A stretch of 64,000 nt of DNA, taken from Crambe crambe (taxonomy: Eukaryota; Porifera; Demospongiae; Poecilosclerida; Crambeidae). The stretch is taken from NCBI GenBank assembly GCA_963924555.1, contig OZ004597.1, positions 5,040,404 to 5,104,403 of the forward strand, in the 5' to 3' direction. Positions 10,441 through 21,800 of the stretch are shown here, in pieces. A program made the translations under genes and the position numbers. The notes below the pieces were generated by a model. It was not told the DNA's origin, made no database searches, and worked only from the letters and a program-made list of their open reading frames with translations. Each line of letters begins with the position of its first letter. Position 1 is the stretch's first letter.

Positions 10441-13384
10441 TTATGTATTCTTTTTCTTCTTTTTGTGTAATGGTTGGAACAGTTCTTCAATATCATTAGA
10501 GTCAAAATCAAGCATTCGCTTCACACTGCTACTCCCTCCAAGGGCCATTGAACGACCAACCCTTATTGCCTGAGTATTCTCAATAAACCTCTTGGCAGTA
10601 GGGTTATCACTTCTTCCTCCTCTCATCCTCTGTTTGCCAAAGAAGGCTTCAAGAGGGTCCTGATTAAATCTCTCACTGAGTATGAAGCATCCTTTGCTAC
10701 CACTGCTCAGAAGAGACTCGGCTAGTTCAGTGAAGGAATAAACTGCAAGCATAGGTTACAGCTAATATAGTTAGCTATTATAATTATTTAGAAATAAGTA
10801 CCTGTCATACGTACACCATAAAGTGTCTCATCTGGAAGGAGCATACAGTTCTTTTCTTTGTCGGATAATTCAGGTAGTGCTTTCACTGATTCATCCCATT
10901 CCTTCAAGTATTCCAAAAAGGTCGTCTTTAGCCACTATAATTATGATGCATGGTTTGACATAATAATTGTACATATTACTATTTACCACATCACACCTTA
11001 AGCCTGGAATCCTTTGGGCTAAAATATCCCCTGAGATCAGGTTTTCTCTTCTCCTTGGCCTCCTTCAAATTACGTGTATTCATACAGTCAAAAAACTTGT
11101 CAAATGTTCGACAGAATCTCTCTGTTTCCACTGTCATTTTCCACACATAATTTTCTGGCTCAAGCTCCCTCATTGAAGCAAATGAATCCGCTACTGATTT
11201 GCTGAGAACCTATAAAACAAGTGAATAATGTAATTAAAAAGGCGATACATTAGCTAGTACCTGAGCTGCGAGTCGCACATTCATCTTCGAGTAGGATGTC
11301 AACTTCAGATGCTCTAATTTGAGTCTCTTGCCAATGTACAATCCTGTCTCACTTTGTGTTCTTTCATATAGTTTAACAAGATGGTAGCTACCACATTATC
11401 TTTTGTCCATTAATCTAAAGACTTAAAATATTAATATTAATAGCTATGTAGATATCATTGCATTACCATCAGATTCCGAGTTCCTTTCTCTGTAGAATTT
11501 GCCCATGCATTTCTTGTTGTTTTTATAAGATGCGGGACATCAGAAAAAAAGTAGATGAATTTTCCAGATCTATATATATTTGGGGTTTTATAAACTACTC
11601 CTTCCTTCATGTATGTCTTGTGCCTGTGATCTCGGAAAAATTTTCTGTTGGGTTTCGCACCATCACACACAAAAGCAACGACGTGAAGTCCAATTTGCTC
11701 AATGCGTCGTGTTGCTTCCCAAATGATAGCATTTAAATCAATTCCCACAACACCTGTGTTATAGCTAGATGGATTAAAGTATGACTACATTTTAGCTAAG
11801 TGTTATTACCTGATGTAGGAAACTGTGCATAGGGAAAATTCAACCTGATAAATATTCCTCGAATCATCAGTGTCAACATATGGGTTGCAATTTCATTATT
11901 ATTGCTGTTTTTACACCGCTGCTCAAATGACCTTATCTTGTTATTAAAATCACCAACATCAACAAATCCAATAATTTTCCCATTTCTATCAAACACTAAA
12001 TCTTCATGTATTTTCATCTCATCAAATACAATGCTAACACTTCTATGGAATAATTTAATAAATAATATAATTACATATTATGATAATCATAATACCTCTT
12101 CCAATCATGCTCCAATTCTTTAATATTTGCTTCCTCCATTAAAAAAGCATCAACTTCTATTTGAAATCCAGGTTGTGATTTGAAGAAATGTGTATAATCA
12201 CGCAATGTCCGTTTAGATGGAAGAGTAATAAAACCGGAGTCACGCATTATATCATAGGTTTTAGATGACGTAAGTGCAATATTTAAACACCATCGAATAA
12301 ACAATGGATGCCATCTTCGTCCTGTATTCCCTTTCACACTCATTGCAGAAACCTAATTACATGTAAATTCCATATGTAAGAGTCTGTTAAAACAGCTATT
12401 AACTAACTTGTTGATCCCAAAATACTCTTTTGAAATTCTGCACAGGTAATTTCTTCATTTCACCATCATGACTCTTTATTATACTTTTAAAATCATCCTC
12501 AAGCTCTTTTGTGACTTCAACACCATGCTTCTCAGTTAGATTCTTAAACCTTTTTTTCCATCTTTGTATCTGCCTTTCCTTATTATGCAATACTTCCTTC
12601 ATCCTTAATATTCTTGCTCTCTTTTGTGGTGAACGCATGTAGCGTAGGTTGGTTGTACTGGTCAACACTGAATTTTTCTTCCTGGTGTAACTGGAATGCA
12701 TAGCCCTCAAATTACAACGGTACTTGTGGCACTCTGCACATGACACCTCTTTGACCAACAATTCACATTTTGTATGTCTGACAGTGCAAGGGTAAAGATT
12801 GCCATCCATAGTTACACAATGGTTGTCCAGATAACACACGAGTTCTTTATTGGGGGACAAAAATTTTCCTGTACGCGATTCTGCCATCTTAACAAAATTG
12901 GCATCAGGATTCCCTGCACACACATTATGACTCATTATGAGGGAGAGCAACACCTTGAATGTATCAAATGTCAGTGTGCTAGGGATGTTAAAGAGGGCTG
13001 AACACTGTATTGGGTTAACCATTTGGCTATGTATATGGACCATCCATGTTAAGTCCAAATGCACAATCAATGACTTTGTTATAACTATAGGCTTAGTAGA
13101 AGGATGCTTTTGACGATGCAATCTAATAATCCTCAGTTCTGTCAAACTCTCATTCATTTGAAATACCCAATCAGGTGAAAAAGATTGTGATTGTAAGTGA
13201 AGAAGAAAACCTTGAAGGGTATCAGAAGTACACTAAAATAGAACAGTGACAAGATATCAAGTAAAACAAGTCTGATATGCTGTCATAATACCTTAACAGC
13301 ATACGTTTCTTTCCTCTTCTTTGGGGGGGCTAAACGTGACTTGCTTCTTGATCCATGCCCCTTCTTTCCTCGTTTACCAGGCAT
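10441..13384 (-). pseudogene. P-element/THAP9-type transposase, nine exons, frameshifted
   Basis: Exons read on the minus strand: 13384-13292, 13232-12408, 12352-12096, 12042-11810, 11753-11467, 11414-11261, 11209-10997, 10934-10802, 10742-10441, all with GT-AG introns and consistent phases. Family landmarks: a basic N-terminus without an obvious THAP finger; a Cys/His-rich cluster in exon 2 and then FKRVFWDQQ; RRWHPLFIRWCL in exon 3; IVFDEMKI and GFVDVGDFNN (RNase H-like core, first Asp) in exon 4; VCDGAKPNRKFF and FFSDVPHLIKTTRN in exon 5; KFFDCMNTRN in exon 7; RFNQDPLEAFFGKQR in exon 9. In exon 6 the sequence TAGCTAC (11390-11384) introduces an in-frame stop and a frameshift; the expected reading resumes immediately after it (HLVKLYERTQSETG). 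Without that heptamer the exons sum to about 829 codons. The copy is inactive but young. Confidence 0.85.
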
Positions 13385-14167
13385 TATAGCTACAGGTGTA
13401 ATATTTTTTGTTTATTTTTATGCCCCTATTTTCTAAGCACTTCTGAGATACCTGCTATTCTTACCCCCCTAACTTTATTATGTCATAACTGGATCTCAAT
13501 TTATGATTATGTTCAATACAGCAGCTCAAAGTACTTGTTGGATTATGTGTGCAATTTGCTATGTCCTAATTGGAACAAGTTTGTAAAAAATATACCTAAA
13601 ATAAATAGAAGAAAGAATAATGACTAGATTACTTCATGCATACATAAATGAAAAAGAAGCTGTAAAGTTACTTGGCTAAAATATGCAAGCAGTCTGGAGT
13701 TTATGTGCTCACAAATTCCATGCAACCTATTCTTCCTACTAAACTCTAGTTAAAGTTGCGTAAGCAGGCAATACTTAAACTATATTTTGTTTAAGTAAGT
13801 GGTTAGTAATGAGGCTACTACAAACTTACCACTTTGGACGAAAGAAATCGCTAAACTTGATGCAGTCAGCCAAGGCCATCCCAACGTGGAAATAATTATT
13901 TTCGCGAAAAGCGCATGCGGCAAACGTGCCAATTAATTGAGAGGTGGAGTTTCCTATCCAGGGTGCGCAGTATATAGTATCTATGGTGTGCTCAACCAAA
14001 AAAAATTTTTATTCTAAAAATTTTTTTTTTACCTCAAATATATCTTAGATCTTTGGTCTACTTCCATGCCAAGTTTGAAGAGTCAGAAACCATTAGAAGT
14101 AGGCAAGCGCGCTGTTAGAAGTTTCTTCAAAAACTTACCAAGCGTATAAACGGACTCTACGTTACAA

Positions 14168-14448
14168 TAAGGGAAAAAGCATTTCGTGAAATGAAAAAAG
14201 ATGTAGGGATGACCACTGCTCAAAAAAGTAAGGAAACAAGAAGGATGGAATCTTTGTTCTGTATATCCAGCCAACAATCCCTACATATACGTCGGGTAGC
14301 TTCAGATTATAGTGTAGTAATGTACGTATATGTAGGGATTGTTGGCTGGATATACAGAACAAAGATTCCATCCTTCTTGTTTCCTTACTTTTTTGAGCAG
14401 TGGTCATCCCTACATCTTTTTTCATTTCACGAAATGCTTTTTCCCTTA
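14168..14448. repeat. Perfect 125-bp-arm inverted repeat (hairpin element)
   Basis: The left arm 14168-14292 and the right arm 14324-14448 are exact reverse complements over 125 bp, separated by a 31-bp loop. There is no visible target duplication. Part of the same sequence (TGTAGGGATTGTTGGCTGG) recurs at about 21706-21760, so this is a repeat family. A transcript across it would form a long perfect duplex. Confidence 0.85.
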
Positions 14449-14697
14449 CTTGTTCCTGGTCTTTTTTCCTCTCTTTTATGGTTTTAGCTATCTATAGAGT
14501 TCATTCTTCTATGTGTATGCAGGGACAGATGAAAGAAGAATAGTTCTCCAATAGCATACCAGCCCAATCATTATCAACGAGTCAAGGTGGAGGTAGAAGA
14601 TGCTGAAATAGAGTCTACCTTGTTGAATCTAAATCCCCGAGTCGATACAGTAGTCTATCATCATCATCATTATTCTAGCTACATATACGTACCTATA

Positions 14698-14961
14698 CCT
14701 ACACAGCGAAAAATCTACAACTTGTAACAGGTCTGGACTGCCCCACATACCAGTTATGACCTGTACACAGGTCTGTAACAGGTCAGTAAAATCTACAAGT
14801 CTGTAACAGGTCCGTATTTTTGGACTGTATCAGACCTGCTGCCCCACCAACTGCCTACAGATCAAAAATTAGTACTTCCGGTGCCTAGGGTTTACGGATT
14901 TTTGTTCTGTTACATACCTGTTACAAAATGCTTACAAGTTGTAGATTTTTCGCTGTGTAGG
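14698..14961. repeat. 264-bp MITE
   Basis: The terminal inverted repeats are CCTACACAGCGAAAAATCTA at the left and the reverse complement at the right, about 29 bp with near-perfect pairing. The interior holds several copies of CTGTAACAGGTC-like words in both orientations, which gives internal foldback. It is non-coding. Confidence 0.75.
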
Positions 14962-15497
14962 ACCTAGCTAGCTAGCTAGAGGCAGCTGAGTAATATTATA
15001 ATTTCGAATAATTGGATATCAAATACATGCGCATGCGTATTATAGAAAAGATGGCTTCCTAATTGAATTAGTCGAGTGCTGTGCTCCTTAGTGTCTCCTT
15101 TTTCATCGACTCTTTCGAGGATCAACGAGTAGAAAAGATCGTAGTTCGTAGAATTTGGAGTGGATTTGTCCAGAAATCATAGCTGTAGCTTGAGTGGTTC
15201 GAGAGATATGGTTGTCTAAGAAGAATAATAAGAAGAATAATAATAATAGAGAAGAAGAAGAATATAGCGATTTACCTGCTTGCCGTATTTCTGAAACGGT
15301 AAGCTCCCTGGTCCTGAAACTTGGTCTGCACATTGTAGTAGGCTCTAGTAGGCTGGATAATCATTCACAGTAGCTTTTGTTAGGTCTAAGTGGGGGAACT
15401 GGAATTTCACTTTTGTATTAGTCTATAGGCGGCGCGCGCGGCCGTCCGAGTCATCCCTACATAGAGAGTGCTACCGCACTCTCTGATTTACGGCTTA
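14962..15497. other. Gene-free spacer
   Basis: No gene is supported. It contains a GCGCATGCG motif near 15028, an AGAAGAATAA-rich stretch (about 15219-15264), a GC-rich GGCGGCGCGCGCGGCCG run (about 15430) and a short hairpin, AGAGAGTGC/GCACTCTCT (about 15464-15484). Confidence 0.4.
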
Positions 15498-15504
15498 CGT
15501 AAAC

Positions 15505-16602
15505 CATAGATATAAGAGGTTTTACGGGATTGGAAACGCCCAATGAACTGCACAACCGTGGCGCGTTGACAGATGCGCACGCGCATGCAGCATTAATTAT
15601 ATTAATCGTTGTCAATATTCACTCCTTTCAAGGCAGTTAAAGTGATATTCTGCCCCTACAGCTCACAGAATAGTACAAGTAAGCTAAGGGGAAGGTATTG
15701 AAGAAGTGAAGAGTCAGAGAGTTGAAGTTGGAGAGTCTGAGGAAGGAAGTTATTAATTATTCATAACTTTTTTCCTTGTAATTATAACTATGAGTACCTA
15801 TCATTGCTCATTATACATTAATTTTATGTGATTGATTTGAAAGAAAGGCCAGAATGACTTTTGGTATTAAAATTAGACATAAATTCATTATTATTATAGC
15901 TAGATAATTTTGCCCCAAAGTTATCCGCCAGTTTCTGCTCAGTTCTCCCTCATCAACATTATTGCAATACTTCCAGCTTTTGGCTGTTGGGTTTTGACAC
16001 CATCCACCTCAAGAATTCGGCTCAGTCAGCTGTCCTGTGGACCCTATGGATATTAGGGGGAAATATAGTAAGCTTGCCATCTCCATAGGATGACTATTGT
16101 ATAGAAAACGAATGCACCAATTCCATTTACTGTTCTATCCTTTCCCTGAAATAACTAATACAGTTTCAATATTGTTAATCTATTTCTTGGGAGAGGGATT
16201 ACAGTTTTAACACCACTTGCAAATGCTAGAGACAATATACGTCAGCAAATACAAAAACTAACATTACTATTCCATGTAGCTAAAGTTTACATGCCTTTTG
16301 ATCAGAAAATGAGCAACAGCAATTGATTCCATCAAGCGTGAGAGGGATTACAGTCCCATTAACCACCACAGTAGTATTTGTAGGAATAAACTTGAAAATC
16401 TGAGCTAAAATTTATTTCATACAGTAAATCTATGCCCTAGTGTATTATAGTATCATTGGCATAAGTCTTACCTCACGGATCTTGTCAGAACAGCAACTTT
16501 GACAAAAGTGCTATGTCATTCAGCTGTCAACGCGCCTCGGTTGTTAGTTGCTAACGAGAGCACGTGATCCGTTTCCAATCCCGTAAACTTCTTATATCTA
16601 TG
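15505..16602. mobile_element. Complete 1.1-kb non-autonomous CATAGATA element
   Basis: The terminal inverted repeats are about 34 bp: CATAGATATAAGAGGTTTTA at the left and TTCTTATATCTATG at the right. The flanking direct repeat is CGTAAAC (15498-15504 and 16603-16609), with C following on both sides, so the duplication is 7 or 8 bp. The first eight terminal bases and the duplication pattern match the P-like element at 9301-13985, which suggests mobilisation by a related transposase (inference). There is no ORF. A second copy lies at 7632-9293. Confidence 0.8.
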
Positions 16603-16707
16603 CGTAAACCTAGTTACTAGTGCGCGGTTAATCTGGGACTTTCCCTTGTTTAATTTTTTGTTACCACAGTAACCACAAAATATAATTCATAGTAGTATTG
16701 AATTTCA

Positions 16708-17990
16708 ATGGCTAAGGATTGTGCTAGTGAAGCAGCAACAGCTATCAATCAGCTTCTGCAACTCTCTGAAGATGATCAGGAGTCTATGATGGAGGTCATC
16801 AGTGACTTCTTTGACCCTTCTTGCAGAGATGATGAGGAGCAGCTGGATGATGTCAATGACGATTTTGGAATCTCCGAACCTGAAGAGAGAGGTTTATTGC
16901 ATTTAAGACTTAAATAAGACTTAAAAATGATTTAAATTGATTGTAGCTGCATATGTTTAAGTTAGAAAATTTTACGGTATTCATACGAGCAAAAGGAGAA
17001 CAACAAAGTTAAGCTCACTGCTAAGAAAACTTATGCAACACCATTAATGGCTTTAGTGCTCTTTAGTGCTCATTATAACAAGAGTGATACTGAATTTTTT
17101 TTTGAGATAGGATGTTAGGTGTGCATCATTAAGAAAGGGATCTATAGAAGTAATGTTAGATACAACGGATGAATAATTAAATAGATTACACAATACAAAG
17201 GATAAGTGTGCACTGTAAAGAAAGGGGTAGTTGTTAAGTGTGCATTATTAAGAAAGGGATCTAAGTTAGTGCAATGAACGAATAATTAAATTGTAGTACA
17301 ACAAAGGGTAGTTATGATAAGTAAACTATCTTACATAGGTACATCTTACCTCCACAATAGTGGTGCACATTTGGTGGATGATGGTGTGCATGGTGATCTT
17401 GGGAGGTTTGATGACTGGTTGGGAGAGAATGGTGAGGTTGGAGTGGCTTGTACAGAGGGAGGGAGTAGTAGCGGTATAGAGGTGGAAAGTGGTAGAGGTG
17501 CATGTGATATGAATGGAGGAGATGGTGACGAGTATGTAGAGTTGAGCACTGAGGAGTTGGTTGAGGAGGCAATGAGGCGTGTGGACTTTGGTGGTGAGGT
17601 GGAATTTGAGCTGATGCCGGGTGAGATGAAGGAAGATTTGTTTGTGGGGCAGTTCATGGAGAGGGGGTGTGGATGTGTGCGGAAAGGAGGTAGGGCATGC
17701 TGTGAGCAGTTTGATGTAGAGCATGTGAAGGATGTCAGACTTTCAGGGCACTGTCCAGCAGTGAAATGGATATGGCACTCATGGGGCAGCTGATGGCTTT
17801 CTCTAACACCAACAGCTTCACCTCTTCCTTTCACAAGACACCACATGAGAGGAGTAGATCGCACACTGTGTACTACCACCAGGGGAAGTCTATTTGCAAT
17901 GTGATATTTCGCTTCTTGCATGGGATCAGCAAGAATAAGCTCTACAATAAAGTTCTTACTCCATGTGTTCTTGATCCTTTCTCATGGTAG
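16708..17990 (+). pseudogene. Two-exon multicopy-family gene fragment, frameshifted
   Basis: Exon 1 (16708-16891) encodes an acidic N-terminus, MAKDCASEAATAINQLLQL, followed by an Asp/Glu-rich stretch. Exon 2 starts at 17339 with a matching phase-1 acceptor and continues through another acidic region to a Cys cluster (RGCGCVRKGGRACCEQF at about 17670-17720). The frame then breaks near 17740-17750 and resumes as SSSEMDMALMGQLMAF and VYYHQGKSICNVIFRFLHG until a stop at 17990. The CxC...YYHQGK...FRF layout resembles the N-terminal part of transposon-related multicopy proteins common in sponges and cnidarians; I recall no formal name. The C-terminal half is absent. It is a truncated, frameshifted copy or, less likely, an assembly error. 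Confidence 0.55.
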
Positions 17991-18881
17991 ATTACAAGGT
18001 TACAAGCTAAAAAGCATAACATACAAGGTATCTTACAGCTTCAGCTTAACAAAGTAACTCACCTAATTGTAGTGCTTCATCCTCTCTGCTTCAGAATAGC
18101 CTATTTTTAAGGTTATAGAAGCGCTAGAGACAAGCGAAATAGCAGTTACTTGGTAAGCTTCATAAACAAAGCTATAAGTGAGTTTGTATCAACATCTTGC
18201 TGTTGCAGTCATCTTCGTTGATATGGCAACAGGAATGCCATAATCATTATTTTTGCTCTCTCACCATAATTGCTTGCAATTGACAAGTACACCCAGGCTT
18301 CACAAACAAGATCAGCTATATAATTTCATGTTAACCATCAAATTTTCCAAACTAACTAACTATGCATGTCACTAGATTTTGTTTGAGGGCAGCTTCTTTG
18401 AGAGCTGGTAGCAGTTAATTATTGGCCAGCAGATATTGCTGTATCTACTGAAAGTAAACATCCAAATACTGAAAGTGTTTGGGAATACTTACAAGCTGCA
18501 GGAGGATTAATTTGAACTTATTTTGGATGTTGATATCCAAGATTTTTAGTGCAGCTAATAGAGACTACATAGCTACATATTCTTGCATGTAATACCATAA
18601 TTATAGCAGGAAATTTCATGGGATAACATTTTTGTGGTTTTGAAAAAAATAATAATACAGATAAAAATACAGCATGCTGACAAAGGTCTCTAAGGTAGAA
18701 GATTCATCTGCAGTTGGGAGAGATTGATGCTAGTATACACAAACTCAATATGATCATTAATTCACTTAACTGCCACTTAACATTGGATGTAAGTGGCAGA
18801 CATACAGAGCTAGTGGTGACGTCCAGTTAGCATTTATATGATGGTTATTACACTCCTTTCTATCAGAATACTGATGTGAGG
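17991..18881. other. Intergenic, nothing recognised
   Basis: This is AT-rich sequence between the broken multicopy gene and the Ig receptor start. No ORF with family features was seen. The last part is presumably promoter and 5' UTR of the receptor gene. Confidence 0.4.
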
Positions 18882-21800
18882 ATGAAGGGGGGTGGTTTTG
18901 TGCTGGCCTTCTTCGTGAGACTGCTTGTACTAATAGTCTCTTTGCCACTTATGTCTGCTCAGAGTAAGTGAATAATCACTCTCTTCTCATTTACACACAT
19001 AATGTTATCCATTTTCTATAGGAGCTATGATCATGAACATTATGGCTGTGGCTGGAGAGTCTCACACTTTCACATGCAGGTTGGAGGAATTTGACTCCAA
19101 TGTCCAACTCTCCTATATATGGTTTGTTGGTGACCGCATGATAAACACTGGAAGCACCCCCCAGTACAATATTAGCATTGTGGTGCTCACTGATGCTCGC
19201 AGTGACTATCGTTGTGCAGTTCACAGAAGAGACAACAATGACTTGATAGCAGTGTCAAGTAATATCAGTCTCAGTGTCTCCAGTGAGTCAACTTAATCCT
19301 ATTGGACACGCAGCTTACTTGTCATTGATTTGATTTGTTCAGTTCCATCTGAAGTAGTAAGACTAGTTGTCGATCCAAGTTCAAGAAATCCTTACATAGG
19401 TTTAAACTTCTCTTACACATGTCGTGTGGTGTATTTACTTGGAAGTTTGGAGGATGTGGATGCTGATGTTTTCATCTCTGCACCTAGTGTTCTTGAGAAT
19501 TCAGATCGTGTACATATTGACAATGTCTCAATACGTGGAATTGCTTTTGAACGTACATTGGAAATCAGTCCCATAAGTGCAAGAGATGCAGGCAATTACA
19601 TTTGCACTGGAACTGTCATGTCAGCCACACACAATCCTCTAGTCACAGGATGCACCAATACTACACTGTCTCAGAACATCACAATATTCAGTGAGTGCAA
19701 ACACTTGGTGAAGCCTGTGTGACTGTGATCCCTCAGTCTGATATTCTGATATTACTGGCTATAGGGATATTAGCTATGTGATCTTCCATGCGGTGTAATA
19801 ATCTATAGCCTTAATTCCCTTGTTTCTCTTTTCAGGGCCAGTGATAGATGTAGATGTAACTAATATGGTTGACCGTTACTTGGATATAGCTCCCTACAAT
19901 TCTCTTTTCCTCACCTGCTTGGCTTCCCTGAATGCTAGAGGCATTGGTGTCAACCTACACATGGTCATTAGCTGGCAATACAACAATGGCACTGTCATTC
20001 CTACCAAGTTTGTCACTGGCAGCCGTCAATTTGGCTCAAGTGGAAGGAGTGTGCTCTCCCTGAATTCCACTGAAGTAGGGGACCAGAGTTACACTTGCAT
20101 GGTGAGCTTAGACATCTCCCCAGCCACTGACATCATCAACAACTCAGAATCTAGGACTATCACCATCATTGGTAAGCTCATATCATCCTGAGATAGCTTC
20201 CAAAGAATGTGACCTCATTTTTGAAATGACAATGTTGCTATTGATAGGACCTTCCAGTCCTTCCATGCCTATAATCACACCCACTTCATCATTATTCCAT
20301 AATAGAGCCACGGTGCAGTGGCATGTCTCATCAGTGACCTATGACCCTGAGTCCTATGTGGTGGAGTATGGACTTTCTGAGGCAAACTTGAGTCTGAACA
20401 GTTCCTTAGTGACCAGCGGTATGGACATCACACTCATAAACTTCATCACTGAAGTGGAGTTGACCAACCTCATGGTTAATACCATTTACTTCTACCATGT
20501 AGTCAGCAGCAACTCTGTAGGTACCGCCACCAGCATCATATCCTCCTTCACCACAACTGAACTACGTGAGTTCTCCTCACCCATACTGGACACTATGTAC
20601 ACCCATACTGGACATTATGAATACAGGCTTCTCTCACCCATACTGACACTATGCAGTGTATAAATATTCTTTCTCTGATCTGCCCTTACTCTACAGGTTC
20701 TCAAAACTCTACACTGAGCTACTATTTCATCATAATGATTGAAAGGGAAGATAAAAGCGGTTTTTAGATTTCGATGTAGGGATAGCAGATCAAAGGTTAT
20801 AAAACTCTTCTTTCTCTTCTACGTACCCTTACTCTACAGGTTCTCAAAAGGCTACAATTGATTAGCTACTACATCTACAGAGAACATGGAATGGCCTTTG
20901 TTCTATTTCTTTATATGGTAAACAAACAAACAAATAAACAAACAAACAAAAAAAAAAAACAAACATAAGTAGATCAATTTTTGTTCTGTATGAACAATTC
21001 CTACATAACATATATTACTGCACAATGGTAGCTACCCATATTTGAAGCTACCCATAGCTTACGGCTGTCAGTGTGACATGGTGTAATGTATTTACCGTAT
21101 ATGAGTTAATTTTGGTGCTTGCTCCTGGCTTGCTCCTGGCTTGTTTGGCACTCGACCGATGGCATGTGCACACACACGCGGTACAAGAATGCGTGAGTGA
21201 GTGTGCAATAACAGCCGCCGATAATAATGTCCGCCAAAAGGATCCATGGTAGAAACACCAAATAAAACCCCCCAGGAGCAAGCCATGGAGTTTCACTTGA
21301 CTAGTATTTGAGGCTATTACGCATTAAAAGTTATCAAATGTGGGGGTGGGGGTTATTCAGCTGTCAAAGGGAAGAAGGAAACCCAGAGGACCCATACACT
21401 ATTGCGGTAATATCAGATGGCAATGTATATGTAGTTTGCCACATTCCAAGATTGATGTCAGCTGCCTGCTCACTTCCTCCTTCTTCAAGAACTTTCGAAG
21501 AGCCATCACAATTGCAATACAGCTGGAAATGGAGCTAGCTAGCTATTATGTAGTCTTGCATGCACAGCTCATTGTTCCATGAGATACACTCGAGCCCCAC
21601 CCAGAGCTAGCTATAGATATTGGCGGACATTATTATTGGTGGTTCCAAGATGGACCGCCAAACCGTCAAATTTAATACACCACCAAATTTAACTTGTATA
21701 CGGTATGTAGGGATTGTTGGCTGGATATACAGGACCCCATTTCCTTCTTTCATCCCTAATTGCTTTTTAAATAGAGTCAGACATGTCAAAGTCATCAATT

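Larger units (their letters stand above)
9301..13985. mobile_element. P-like DNA transposon, 4.7 kb, two genes
   Basis: The terminal inverted repeats are about 36 bp: CATAGATACTATATACTGCG at 9301 and its reverse complement ending at 13985. The direct flanking repeats are GTGTGCT (9294-9300 and 13986-13992). The base after each is C, so an 8-bp duplication as in Drosophila P elements is equally possible if the element starts at 9302. It carries a P-family transposase on the minus strand and an intact ORF on the plus strand, with their 3' ends facing each other 33 bp apart. The transposase is broken, so this copy is probably not autonomous. Confidence 0.85.

Noticed and set aside
15456-15490. 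tRNA-like hairpin AGAGAGTGC/GCACTCTCT
   Set aside because: Only one stem is visible, with no D arm, T arm or acceptor stem.
17312-17921. Long minus-strand ORFs rich in His/Ser/Pro
   Set aside because: They are antisense to the acidic exon of the multicopy-family gene; the composition is explained by its Gly/Glu-rich codons.
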